A stretch of 64,000 nt of DNA from Haloferax gibbonsii ATCC 33959. GTDB lineage: Archaea > Halobacteriota > Halobacteria > Halobacteriales > Haloferacaceae. Location of the stretch: contig NZ_AOLJ01000011.1 of assembly GCF_000336775.1 (NCBI RefSeq), positions 450,366 to 514,365 of the forward strand, in the 5' to 3' direction. The translations under genes and the position numbers were made by a program. The notes beneath the pieces were generated by a model, which saw only the letters and a list, made by a program, of their open reading frames with translations, had not been told where the DNA came from and ran no database searches. This document shows, in pieces, positions 1 through 7,441 of this stretch. Each line of letters opens with the position of its first letter. Position 1 is the stretch's first letter.

Positions 1-156
1 GGCTACGGTTTCATCTCTACTGACGACGCGGACGACGACGTGTTCTTCCACATGGAAGATGTTGGCGGTCCGGACCTCGAAGAGGGTCAGGAAGTGGAGT
101 TCGACATCGAACAGGCCCCCAAGGGCCCGCGCGCGACGAACGTCACGCGCCTGTAA
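1..156 (+). CDS. cspA: cold-shock domain protein, C-terminal part
   Basis: The reading frame is already open at the window edge and gives 51 residues ending in taa. The visible part holds the RNP2-like DDVFFHMED segment and the closing beta strands of a CspA-type OB fold (GYGFIS at the left edge, KGPRATNV at the end). Such proteins bind single-stranded RNA or DNA and act as RNA chaperones. The start lies outside the window; a full protein would be about 64 residues. A short stem-loop overlaps the stop codon. Confidence 0.93.
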   Translation, partial: GYGFISTDDADDDVFFHMEDVGGPDLEEGQEVEFDIEQAPKGPRATNVTRL

Positions 157-171
157 TTCGGTTTCCGAATT
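155..171 (+). terminator. stem-loop overlapping the cspA stop, followed by a T-tract
   Basis: AATTCGG (155-161) and CCGAATT (165-171) form a perfect 7-bp stem with a TTT loop; the stem begins within the taa stop. A run of seven T lies at about 200-206. Archaeal termination depends mainly on T-tracts, so the T-run is the better terminator and the stem may protect the 3' end. Functional assignment is inferred. Confidence 0.45.
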
Positions 172-338
172 CAGTAACAGACGAATCGATTTCTGAGAGT
201 TTTTTTACGCACCCCTGAGCCGTGAGGCTGTGCTGTAGGACCCCCGCCGCGAGTAGACGCAGTCCCGACCGGGCGTCACGAACCTGTCGAACCCAGAAGG
301 CTCTTATCCTCTCGTAGTTGTGCATCAAACGAACAACA

Positions 339-1064
339 ATGTCCGACGACGGGGAGCTGGAACCTCCCGCGGGAATAGACGACTCCCACATCGGCGCGGG
401 CGTCTTCGACGAGACGATGGGCCCTGGCTCGTCGTTTGCGCACCTATACCGGGGTGAGATACACCGGATGAAGTCGTGGCGCGAGCGACTCGACCGGACC
501 AGCAACTGGGCGATTACGCTGATGGCCGGGATTCTGACGTGGTCGTTTTCCGCACAAACGCACCCGCACTACATCATCCTCCTCGGGGTAGTGACGCTGA
601 GCATCTTCCTCTGTATCGAGGCGCGGCGCTTCCGCGCGTACGACATCTGGCGCTCTCGGGTCCGGATGATTCAGCAGAACGTCTGGGCGTACGCGCTCGA
701 CCCGGACGGCGGCGTCCTCGACGAGGACTGGCGGGAGAAACTCGGGGAGGACTACCGCACGCCGAACATGAAGATACCCTTCGAGGAGGCGCTTGCCCAC
801 CGGCTCCGCCGGGTGTACCTGCCGCTGTTCATCGTGATGCTCGTCGCGTGGGTCATCCAGCTCACGGCGTACACGGACGGGACGACGCTCGTCGGGAGCG
901 CCGGTGTCGGCGGCGTCCCCGGAAACATCGTCGTCGCCCTCGTCGCCGGGTTCTACGCGACCCTGCTCGGCATCTCGTTCCGCCCGCGCGAGTGGCACGT
1001 CAACGGCGAACTCATCCCGAGCGACGTCACGGGATGGGAGCAGTCGGAGTACGGCGACTCGTAG
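339..1064 (+). CDS. DUF2270 family integral membrane protein
   Basis: The protein has 241 residues and matches in layout the haloarchaeal DUF2270 family, of unknown function. An acidic cytoplasmic start (about 1-40) is followed by a conserved YRGEIHRMKSWRERLDRTSNWA segment, then membrane stretches at about 57-71 and 77-95, a long soluble loop with several Arg/Trp residues, and two more membrane stretches near 160-180 and 200-220. I chose the ATG at 339 over one seven codons upstream because a TATA-like cttatcc sits about 30 bases before it, typical of leaderless haloarchaeal mRNAs. It stands alone between cspA and tRNA-Phe. Confidence 0.85.
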   Translation: MSDDGELEPPAGIDDSHIGAGVFDETMGPGSSFAHLYRGEIHRMKSWRERLDRTSNWAITLMAGILTWSFSAQTHPHYIILLGVVTLSIFLCIEARRFRAYDIWRSRVRMIQQNVWAYALDPDGGVLDEDWREKLGEDYRTPNMKIPFEEALAHRLRRVYLPLFIVMLVAWVIQLTAYTDGTTLVGSAGVGGVPGNIVVALVAGFYATLLGISFRPREWHVNGELIPSDVTGWEQSEYGDS

Positions 1065-1113
1065 CGTCGCAATTCGAAATGGTTTTTTCGCTCCTGCGCG
1101 TCTGTCGAACCGC

Positions 1114-1187
1114 GCCGCCTTAGCTCAGACTGGGAGAGCACTCGACTGAAGATCGAGCTGTCCCCGGTTCAAATCCGGGAGGCGGCA
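1114..1187 (+). tRNA. tRNA-Phe (GAA)
   Basis: The acceptor stem gccgcct (1114-1120) pairs with aggcggc (1180-1186) and the discriminator base is a. The anticodon stem ctcga/tcgag frames the loop ctgaaga with anticodon GAA at 1148-1150. D-arm gctc...gagc and T-arm cccgg-ttcaaat-ccggg are complete. No CCA is encoded. A T-rich ggttttttcg upstream may be the TATA box. Its 3' tail is repeated several times downstream. Confidence 0.97.
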
Positions 1188-1453
1188 TATTCTGAGATTC
1201 TGAGCGGAGCGAAGAATCGAAGAAACGACGCCGGACTGATTTGAACCCAAGAAGTCGAACGGAGTTAGTCTTCTTTCGGTTCAAATCCGGGAGGCGGCAT
1301 ATTCCTGCGAACTACCGAGGGAGTGGAGCGACCGAGCCGTGAGCAGTGGAGATGCGACTCGACCGGATTTGAACCAGCGAGCAAATCGAAGATTTGCGAG
1401 TGAGGTCCAAATCCGGGAGGCGACCCTTCTCAGACTGAGTTCAAATCCGGGAG
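1165..1453 (+). repeat. cluster of tRNA-Phe tail copies forming T-arm stem-loops
   Basis: The last part of tRNA-Phe plus five flanking bases (1165-1192) is repeated perfectly over 28 bases at 1277-1304. A third copy at 1404-1422 has one mismatch, and a fourth (1439-1453) covers only the T-arm. Inverted copies of the T-arm lie at 1238-1247 and 1363-1375. They pair with the direct copies at 1278-1287 and 1404-1416. Each pair encloses an inner stem: aagaag/cttctt in the first, and gcaaatc-GAA-gatttgc (1381-1397) in the second. None of the copies has an anticodon arm, so they are not tRNA genes. A related element follows tRNA-Ser in this window. Confidence 0.85.
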
Positions 1454-1475
1454 AAAAACGAAACCGACACCCCGC

Positions 1476-2291
1476 TTAGGCCCGCGCCTCGTCGAGCCAC
1501 GCGGGTTCGTCAACGGTCGTCGAACCGACGCCCGTAAGCGAGTACTCCCACGACCCGCGGACCTCGGTGCCGTCGTCCATCCGCCCCGAGAACGCCCACG
1601 ATTCGTGACGCGAGAGGCCGTCTTCGTCGACGAGGACGGCGTACTCGAAGTTCGTAACCTCCAGGTTCCCGGGCTCGCCCTGCGCCGCGGCCGACCCGGC
1701 GAGAATCAGCGCCTCGCTCGCGGACGAAAGTTCGTAGCGCTCGACGGACACGCCGTCGAACGTCTCGGTGCCGGCGAACGTCAGGTCGTCGTCAGCGCCG
1801 TACGCGCGGGCCTGCGAGAGCGCGATGGCGGTGGCGAGAACCTCCATCGACCCCTCGTAAGAGGTGTACGTGGCCTCGTCGCCGTCGCCAATCCGGACGT
1901 ACGTCACGCCGTCGGCGACGTACTGCTCGACGCCTCCCGCGTCGGGTTGGCCGTCGGTCGCCGAGGTCGTTCGACTGTACGACCGCTCGGCTTCGAGGTC
2001 GGCGTAGAACTCGCGGGTGACTTCGGTCTCGACGCCGTTCGCGTCGACGCCGGTGTACGACCAACTGACGGAGAAGCTCCCGGCGTCGCGGAGGAGACGC
2101 TCGGGGTCGCTCAGTTCGAAGTCGTCGGTTCCGCTCGCGTCGGAATCCGCGCTGTCGCCGCCTCCATCGGGCTCGTCGATGTCGTCGGTTGGGGCGGCCG
2201 GCGCGACGTCCGCGCCGCCGGTACAGCCGGCGAGGAGCACGAGAACCGCGACAATCAGGACGGGGATACGGTTGGAATACACGACAACCAT
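1476..2291 (-). CDS. secreted lipoprotein, function unknown
   Basis: The 271-residue protein starts with a hydrophobic signal segment ending in a lipobox, VLLAGC, with the lipidated cysteine at residue 23. A low-complexity acidic linker rich in Asp, Ser, Gly and Ala follows (about 25-60). The rest is a beta-rich domain with many Tyr, Thr and Glu residues (for example VADGVTYVRIGDGDE), typical of a large family of haloarchaeal extracellular lipoproteins of unknown role. There is no twin-arginine motif, so export is probably through Sec. A cttaag TATA-like box lies about 25 bases before the ATG. The 3' end faces the tRNA-tail repeats. Confidence 0.85.
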   Translation of the reverse strand: MVVVYSNRIPVLIVAVLVLLAGCTGGADVAPAAPTDDIDEPDGGGDSADSDASGTDDFELSDPERLLRDAGSFSVSWSYTGVDANGVETEVTREFYADLEAERSYSRTTSATDGQPDAGGVEQYVADGVTYVRIGDGDEATYTSYEGSMEVLATAIALSQARAYGADDDLTFAGTETFDGVSVERYELSSASEALILAGSAAAQGEPGNLEVTNFEYAVLVDEDGLSRHESWAFSGRMDDGTEVRGSWEYSLTGVGSTTVDEPAWLDEARA

Positions 2292-2383
2292 ACGACGAGT
2301 AGAATCTTAAGTAGGTACCGCAAATCGCGTCGGTTCGGCGCGGCCGGCGGGGAAACTCACGAGTGAAGAGGTGAGCGGAGCGT

Positions 2384-2776
2384 TCAGACCGTCACCGACG
2401 CCGACTTCGCCACGTCGCGGTGCGAGACGCGGACCTCGACGCCCGACGGGGTGACGGAGACGGTCACGTCGTCGACGGTGCGTTCGTACTCGGCGGTGTG
2501 GCTGCCGGACCGGGAAACGCGCAGGCGCTTCGAGAGGAGGCCGGCGTCCACGAGCGGGTCGAGTTTTCGGTACGTCGTCGAGAGCGGGAGGTCGCACGCC
2601 TCCGAGAGTTCGCTCGCGGACCGGGCGACGCCGTCTGTCGCGTCGAGAATGCATCGGCAGTCGTCGTCTTCGAGAAGCGAAAAGAGCGCGTCGACCGCGG
2701 CGTGGTCGTCGACGACGCGGGGTTCGGACGAGGCGGTCGGGGAGCGGACGGCGAAGGGAAACGAGGCCTGACTCAT
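2384..2776 (-). CDS. winged-helix transcription regulator, paralogue A
   Basis: This 130-residue protein carries an ArsR-like winged helix at about residues 35-88 (SELSEACDLPLSTTYRKLDPLVDAGLLSKRLRV), followed by a short beta-rich tail. The family is common in haloarchaea; targets are unknown. The start at 2776 is preferred over an ATG ten codons upstream because both paralogues in this window share an acttc/aagt sequence directly before this position. A strong TATA box, tatataaa, lies at about 2830-2837. Protein, promoter and leader resemble those of 4607-5008, so the pair looks like a gene duplication that kept its control region. Confidence 0.85.
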   Translation of the reverse strand: MSQASFPFAVRSPTASSEPRVVDDHAAVDALFSLLEDDDCRCILDATDGVARSASELSEACDLPLSTTYRKLDPLVDAGLLSKRLRVSRSGSHTAEYERTVDDVTVSVTPSGVEVRVSHRDVAKSASVTV

Positions 2777-2824
2777 ACTTCTGTAGACTCGACGGACGGG
2801 GACCAACGGATAACCACGATAGCG

Positions 2825-2845
2825 TGGGACGTTTATATACTCGGG
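2825..2845 (-). promoter_or_regulatory. promoter of winged-helix regulator A
   Basis: On the minus strand the sequence reads gagtatataaacgtccc, a clear TATA box about 54 bases before the ATG at 2776. The same arrangement, gagtacttaaacctcccc, precedes paralogue B, and the leaders match near the start codon (gtccgtcg...gaagtATG). Confidence 0.6.
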
Positions 2846-2872
2846 CGGACGCGGGCGCGGCCGTCTCGACCG

Positions 2873-3520
2873 CTACCCCTCTTCGAGGACGTCGCCGAGC
2901 AGCTTCGTCAGGGCGGCCGCGAGATGTTCCGAAAAGGTCGACTGGTTGATTTCGAGTTCGGCCGCAACCTCGGTCGCGTTGGCTCCGCGCGGGCGCTCGA
3001 AGTAGCCCATGTCGTAGGCCGTCTGGAGGACTTCGAGCTGACGGGCGGTGAGCTTCCCGCGGTCGACGAAGACGCTGTCGCCGGGGGCGTCGCCGGTGGG
3101 CGAGCGCACGAGGCGCTTGATGTCGAGTCCGGGAAAGCGGTCGCGAAGCTCGCCGATGACGGCCTGCAGCTGTTCGTAGTCGGCGGCGTGGAAGACGAGC
3201 GTCAGACTGCCGCGCTGGGCGAAGTAGCGGTCGACCGGACAGCCGAACTCGCCGAGGCACTCGCACGGGCAGCCGGCGCTCCCGTCGTGGGTGTAGCGGT
3301 AGAGGTGCTTCGAGCCGTAGGAGAAGATGGGGTCGAGCGCGGACGCCTCCGGCGGGTCGTCGGCCTCGAGGACGAACTCGGAGACGCTGACGTCGCCCGG
3401 TGTGGAGACGACGCTGGTCGAGACGGAGTCGACGACGGAGTCCGTCGAGTGAGCGACCGAGGCGACGGGGCAGACCGACGGCGAGTCGAATTCGACCGTG
3501 GCGCGGATACCGGCGGGCAT
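2873..3520 (-). CDS. Bat-type (HTH_10) transcription regulator with a cysteine cluster
   Basis: The last 55 residues of this 215-residue protein (from LTARQLEVLQTAYDMGYF) match the HTH_10 DNA-binding domain of the bacterio-opsin activator family. The upstream domain is a sensor-like region. It includes a compact cysteine cluster, GCPCECLGEFGCPV, with Cys84, 86, 88 and 94, which could bind metal or sense redox state; that role is inferred. It lies between a winged-helix regulator and a flavin-fold protein, all on the minus strand. The start is the only ATG that keeps the first beta strand intact. Confidence 0.88.
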   Translation of the reverse strand: MPAGIRATVEFDSPSVCPVASVAHSTDSVVDSVSTSVVSTPGDVSVSEFVLEADDPPEASALDPIFSYGSKHLYRYTHDGSAGCPCECLGEFGCPVDRYFAQRGSLTLVFHAADYEQLQAVIGELRDRFPGLDIKRLVRSPTGDAPGDSVFVDRGKLTARQLEVLQTAYDMGYFERPRGANATEVAAELEINQSTFSEHLAAALTKLLGDVLEEG

Positions 3521-3573
3521 GTGTTACGCGCGGGCGCGCCGGTGCTCGCCGCGGGACGCGACGACCGCGGACA

Positions 3574-4035
3574 TTACTTGTCGGACTCCGCGGCGTCCAG
3601 TTCGACGGCCCGGCCGCCGAGCGTCTCGGGGTCGAGTTCGAACAGCTGGATGTCGAGGTCGCGCTTCGTCTCGCCCCAGATTTCGAACAGCGGGCGCTTG
3701 GCCTTGCCGTACTGGACGATGCGTTCGACGGTCAGCTCGTCGGGGTCGACGCGTTCGAGCGTCCCCTCGGCGATGATGCTCCGGTAGCTCCCGTCGTTCG
3801 ACTCGTGGACGACGAGTCGGGCCCGCGGGGACGACGTGAGGAACTGCCGCTTTTCGCTTTCGGGCGTGGAGACGAGACGGAGATAGAAGCGACCGCTCTC
3901 GCCGTCGTAGCCGTAGGAGATTGGAATCGCGTATGGTTCGTCCGCCTTCGCGAGCGAGAGGACGCCCGTCTCGTGACGGGACAGGACCTCGCGTATCTCG
4001 TCGGGCGAGAGTTCGGTCTGTTGGTCCAGAGACAT
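3574..4035 (-). CDS. pyridoxamine 5'-phosphate oxidase-family (PPOX) flavin-fold protein, copy 1
   Basis: This 153-residue protein has the split-barrel fold signature of small FMN- or F420-binding proteins: ETGVLSLAKADEPYAIPISYGYDG near the N terminus, then GRFYLRLV and ARLVVHESNDGSYRSIIAEGTLERV. Members act as flavin reductases, nitro-reductases or FMN carriers; the substrate cannot be read from the sequence. A second copy lies at 6006-6458. The gene starts at an ATG at 4035, 53 bases upstream of the Bat-type regulator. Confidence 0.88.
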   Translation of the reverse strand: MSLDQQTELSPDEIREVLSRHETGVLSLAKADEPYAIPISYGYDGESGRFYLRLVSTPESEKRQFLTSSPRARLVVHESNDGSYRSIIAEGTLERVDPDELTVERIVQYGKAKRPLFEIWGETKRDLDIQLFELDPETLGGRAVELDAAESDK

Positions 4036-4160
4036 CGGTTCGTACCACCAGACTCGCGGCCGACGTAATTACTGTTACTTCTCGGCGGTGTCCGAGAGAC
4101 CCCAATCGGGCGATATCGGCGGGGTCGGTCGCAGGCGCGAGTCGCTCAGGCGGTCGAAAA

Positions 4161-4307
4161 TCAGGTGGTCGAGAAGGCGTCGGTCGTGAGCGCGGCGCTA
4201 CAGATGACACAGCCGTTTTCGAGGAGGGCGTCGCGCATGGAGTCGTTGACCAGCATGGACTCCGCACACTCCGGGCAGACGAATGTGTAGTCCGCGCTGT
4301 CGCTCAT
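4161..4307 (-). CDS. tiny zinc-ribbon protein, copy 1
   Basis: The minus-strand reading frame encodes 48 residues with two Cys pairs, CPEC (11-14) and CVIC (33-36), spaced as a treble-clef or zinc-ribbon. The core reads SMLVNDSMRDALLENGCVIC. It is clearly paralogous to the next gene upstream (4414-4575), which shares the VNDxMRxAxLExGCxIC pattern. Such haloarchaeal zinc microproteins are often regulators of metabolism, but no role is known for this one. The conserved pattern in two adjacent genes is good evidence that it is coding. Confidence 0.85.
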   Translation of the reverse strand: MSDSADYTFVCPECAESMLVNDSMRDALLENGCVICSAALTTDAFSTT

Positions 4308-4413
4308 GTGGTTCGTAGTACGCGTGGCACACGTATATGTAGCCTACTGTTTTTCGAACGCCGAGGGCGCGGTGGAGCGAACGCCCCAACCGGGCACGGA
4401 GAAGAATGGAACC

Positions 4414-4575
4414 TCACGCGGAACACGGAGCGAACGCCTCGGTCGAGGTCGGACTCCCGCAGATGGGACAGCCGCGTTCGAGGACCGCCGCCCGCATCCC
4501 GTCGTTGACGGCGAACCCCTCGCCGCACTGCGGGCACGTGAACTCGTAGTCGTCCGTCGGCGACGTGGCGCTCAT
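4414..4575 (-). CDS. tiny zinc-ribbon protein, copy 2
   Basis: The frame encodes 53 residues with the cysteine pairs CPQC (14-17) and CPIC (36-39). It shares the spacing and the VNDGMRAAVLERGC core with the 48-residue neighbour downstream. The ATG at 4575 lies 31 bases after the stop of winged-helix regulator B, so the two are probably co-transcribed. A partner protein of the regulator or a nucleic-acid-binding microprotein would fit; both are guesses. Confidence 0.86.
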   Translation of the reverse strand: MSATSPTDDYEFTCPQCGEGFAVNDGMRAAVLERGCPICGSPTSTEAFAPCSA

Positions 4576-4606
4576 CAGTCCACCTCCGGCGGTGCGAGCG
4601 TCGCCG

Positions 4607-5008
4607 TCATCGCGACCGCCCCTCTTCGCCGTCTTCGCCGCCGTCCGTGGCGACCTGCCGGAACGCGAGCGACACGCCGGCGTCGTCGAACGAAAACGAG
4701 AGCGTGTCGAAGGTGGTCGCGAACTCCCGCGGGTGGTGCGTCGCGGTCTGAATCCGCAGTCGCTCGTCGAGGAGCGACGCCTCGGTGAGCAGGTCGAGTT
4801 TCCGGTAGACCGTCGACAGCGGCACGTCGCAGAGTTCGGCGCACTCCTGCGCGGTCCGCGGGGCCCCGTCGCAGGCGGCGAGGATTCGCCGGCTGTCGCC
4901 GTCGCTGAGCGCAGAGAGGACGGCCGACGGCTCCGCGGCGACCTGCTGGGGTCGGGTCAGGTCGAGCGTCGATGCACCACGTGCGGCGAAAGCGGAAGAG
5001 GAGTTCAT
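4607..5008 (-). CDS. winged-helix transcription regulator, paralogue B
   Basis: This 133-residue protein is a paralogue of 2384-2776: the winged helix reads AQECAELCDVPLSTVYRKLDLLTEASLLDERLRI (about residues 54-87), followed by a beta-rich tail and an acidic GGEDGEEG end. The start at 5008 is chosen by comparison with paralogue A; an ATG seven codons upstream is in the shared leader. A TATA-like tacttaaa lies about 60 bases before the start. The zinc-ribbon gene follows 31 bases downstream. Confidence 0.85.
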   Translation of the reverse strand: MNSSSAFAARGASTLDLTRPQQVAAEPSAVLSALSDGDSRRILAACDGAPRTAQECAELCDVPLSTVYRKLDLLTEASLLDERLRIQTATHHPREFATTFDTLSFSFDDAGVSLAFRQVATDGGEDGEEGRSR

Positions 5009-5064
5009 ACTTCGATAGACGACGGACAACGGGAGGTATCTCCGCCCGCGCTATCCGGGGAGGT

Positions 5065-5922
5065 TTAAGTACTCGACCCGTCTCCGGCTTCGAGTTGGGC
5101 CAGTCTGCGGCGCACCGCGGGGTTCGAACTCGGCGCGAGGATGAAGTGGCCCGCACCCATCGTGAGACTCCGCAGGTACCAGTAGACCGCGCGCTCGACC
5201 GGGCGGAACCGGCCGTCGGTCAGCGCGACCGCGCCGCGCCACGCGTTCCGCCGTCCCTCGCGGAGCGTGAAAAACGACAGCGCCTCGTCGAACCGACCCA
5301 GCGACTCGTCGATGTCGGCGACGCCGTCGGCGTACCGCTCGGCGATGAGGTCCTGTTCCTCGTCGACGAGGCGGCGGAGGACCCGATTTATCCGGCGGTG
5401 GTCGTCGTACTTCGCGGGTCGGTCGGGGTCGATGCCGACCTCGTGGAGCGCCAGCGCGAGGTCGTAGTTCACGTGCGCGTTGACGCCGAGCAACACGTCC
5501 TGCACCACGAGCGACTCCCCGGCGAGCGCCGTCTCGAAGGAGAGTTGCCACGGGTCGGGCACGTCGTCGTGGTCGCCGCGCTCGAAGGCGCGGAACGCCC
5601 GGCGGTAGTGGTCCGCGAAGGTGACGAGGTAGTCGGCGACCCACTCGGGGTCGGTGAACTCGCCGCCGCCGAGTCCGCGGTCGACCTCGGCGGTCACGCG
5701 GACGTAGATGGTCAGGAAGGCGGCGCGGCGGTCGCCACGCTCGTACAGGAGCGATTCGAGCGCCGACAGCCGCTCGTGGGCGTCGGCCACGTCCCGGAAC
5801 GGCGCGTCGACGAGTTCGAGAACCTCCTCGGTCGCGTCGCGGGCGACGCCGGCGAGCGACGGGTTCGGCGTCCGCACCGCGGCCGCGAGCTTTCGTCCCT
5901 CCTCGAACGTCGTCCGTCGCAT
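5065..5922 (-). CDS. DUF5995 family protein
   Basis: The product has 285 residues and looks mostly alpha-helical, with conserved stretches such as YVRVTAEVDRGLGGGEFTDPEWVADYLVTFADHYRRAF, NAHVNYDLALAL and HFILAP. These match the DUF5995 family, found in archaea and bacteria and of unknown activity; several His and Asp residues could bind metal. I start at the ATG at 5922 because upstream codons are low-complexity and the family begins near this point. It lies between winged-helix B and the second PPOX gene. Confidence 0.8.
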   Translation of the reverse strand: MRRTTFEEGRKLAAAVRTPNPSLAGVARDATEEVLELVDAPFRDVADAHERLSALESLLYERGDRRAAFLTIYVRVTAEVDRGLGGGEFTDPEWVADYLVTFADHYRRAFRAFERGDHDDVPDPWQLSFETALAGESLVVQDVLLGVNAHVNYDLALALHEVGIDPDRPAKYDDHRRINRVLRRLVDEEQDLIAERYADGVADIDESLGRFDEALSFFTLREGRRNAWRGAVALTDGRFRPVERAVYWYLRSLTMGAGHFILAPSSNPAVRRRLAQLEAGDGSST

Positions 5923-6005
5923 GGGTTGGCCGTCCAGACGGTCCCGCCTTCGATAACGATACCGGCGCGCACGCGCTCGTGGCCGAGAATCCGCGGGTGG
6001 GACGC

Positions 6006-6458
6006 TCACGCCCGTCGCTGGAGACCGGACCGCGAGTCGATGCGAAGCTCCCACCCGAGGATGTCCTGCATCGGCTCCGTCTCCGAAAAGAGGGTCGGAT
6101 ACCAGGCGTTGTCTTCGAGCACGTCGTGGACGCGGTCCCAATCGCCGTCGTCGACCCGGCGGAGTTCGCCGTCGACGACGACACTCTCCCATTCGTCCCG
6201 CGAGGGAGCGTTCCAGACGGCGAAGCTCGCGCGGGCGGTCCGCTCGGCGAACTCGGTCTTCTTCGAGGACTCGCCGGGACGGAGGAAGACGAAGTAGAGT
6301 CGTCCCCGGTCGGCGTCGTAGCCGAACGAGAGGGGAATCCCGTAGGCGACGCCGTCGTCGGCGAGCGAGAGAACGCCGACGCCCTCCTCGCGGAGCAGGC
6401 GGTCTATCTCCTCCGACGGCATCTCGATTCGGTTGTGTTCGGCGAAGTCAGGGGCCAT
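6006..6458 (-). CDS. PPOX flavin-fold protein, copy 2
   Basis: The protein has 150 residues with the same split-barrel pattern as copy 1: GVGVLSLADDGVAYGIPLSFGYDADRGRLYFVFL, then ASFAVWNAPSRDEWESVVVDGELRRV. The ATG at 6458 is preferred over one five codons upstream because it brings MAPDFAEHNRIEMPSEEID to the N terminus, as in related proteins. The two PPOX genes each sit near one of the two winged-helix paralogues, which suggests an old duplication of a regulator plus flavoprotein set. Cofactor and substrate are unknown. Confidence 0.86.
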   Translation of the reverse strand: MAPDFAEHNRIEMPSEEIDRLLREEGVGVLSLADDGVAYGIPLSFGYDADRGRLYFVFLRPGESSKKTEFAERTARASFAVWNAPSRDEWESVVVDGELRRVDDGDWDRVHDVLEDNAWYPTLFSETEPMQDILGWELRIDSRSGLQRRA

Positions 6459-6613
6459 GGGAAATATACGCACGGAGATGGCATAAGCCTGCCATCGACC
6501 CGGAGACCGGCGACCAGCGACCGACGGGCGGCCTCGGCGCGCTCGCTCGCTCGGCCCCGACGCGCGACGCGGGGCTTATCCCCGACGGCGACGAACCGCG
6601 GGACGACACCCGG

Positions 6614-7441
6614 ATGACGGTGAACACACTCCACCGGCCGACGCACCGCGACGCCCTCGTCCACCTCGAAGCCGCCTTCGAACGCGGCGACATGGTGACC
6701 GTGTTCGGCCGGTGCACGGTCGACTACGACGGCCGCGCGACGAGCGAACTCGGCCCCGGCGACCGGCTCGTCGTCCTGAAGCCGGACGGCTCGATTCTGG
6801 TCCACACCGACGAGAAGCGGACGCCCGTCAACTGGCAGCCGCCGGGGTGTACCCACTCCGCGAGCGTCCGCGACGGCCGGCTTCGAGTCCGGAGCACGCG
6901 CACGAGCCCCGACGAGCGACTCGACGTGCACTTCGAGCGCGTCGAGCAGTGTTCGGCCTACGCCGTGAACGACCGCAGCGACCTCGAACTGGTCGGCAGC
7001 GAGGAGGACCTGCGGCAGCACATCCTCTCGGACCCCGACATCCTCGAACCGGGCTTCGAGCCGCTCGAGACCGAGCGGCAGAGCGACGCGGGCGCAATCG
7101 ACATCTTCGGCGAGGACGCCGACGGCGTCCCGGTCGTCGTGGAGTTGAAGCGCCGGCGCGTCGGCCCCTCGGCGGCGAGTCAGCTCCGGCGGTACGTGGA
7201 CGCGCTCCACCGCGAGTTCGGCGACGACGAGCCGGTTCGCGGCGTCCTCGTCGCTCCCTCGGTGACCGAGCGAGCGGCGGACATGCTCGACCGCGAGGGA
7301 CTGGAGTTCGTCGCGCTCGACCCCGAGACGGGCGCACCGCCGGTCGAGGAGGACGACGGCGAAACCGACGGGTCGGACGGGAACGGGGAGAGGGACGGAG
7401 CGGAAGAAGACGGCGATGACACCGACGGCGACGGCGACTAA
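6614..7441 (+). CDS. nucS: endonuclease NucS (mismatch endonuclease)
   Basis: NucS/EndoMS cleaves both strands at mismatches or branched DNA and works with the PCNA clamp. The 275-residue sequence has the N-terminal dimerisation barrel (VFGRCTVDYDGRATSELGPGDRLVVLKPDGS and VNWQPPG) and a C-terminal RecB-like nuclease. Its active-site residues are visible: Asp163 in GAIDIFG, Glu177 and Lys179 in VVELKRRRVGPSAASQLRRYVD. A highly acidic tail of about 35 residues follows. The stop codon abuts the stop of the convergent amidotransferase with no bases between. The start at 6614 gives the usual length. Confidence 0.96.
   Translation: MTVNTLHRPTHRDALVHLEAAFERGDMVTVFGRCTVDYDGRATSELGPGDRLVVLKPDGSILVHTDEKRTPVNWQPPGCTHSASVRDGRLRVRSTRTSPDERLDVHFERVEQCSAYAVNDRSDLELVGSEEDLRQHILSDPDILEPGFEPLETERQSDAGAIDIFGEDADGVPVVVELKRRRVGPSAASQLRRYVDALHREFGDDEPVRGVLVAPSVTERAADMLDREGLEFVALDPETGAPPVEEDDGETDGSDGNGERDGAEEDGDDTDGDGD

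Noticed and set aside
1238-1453. Extra tRNA genes after tRNA-Phe
   Set aside because: Only T-arm and acceptor tails are present; no D-arm or anticodon arm can be folded.
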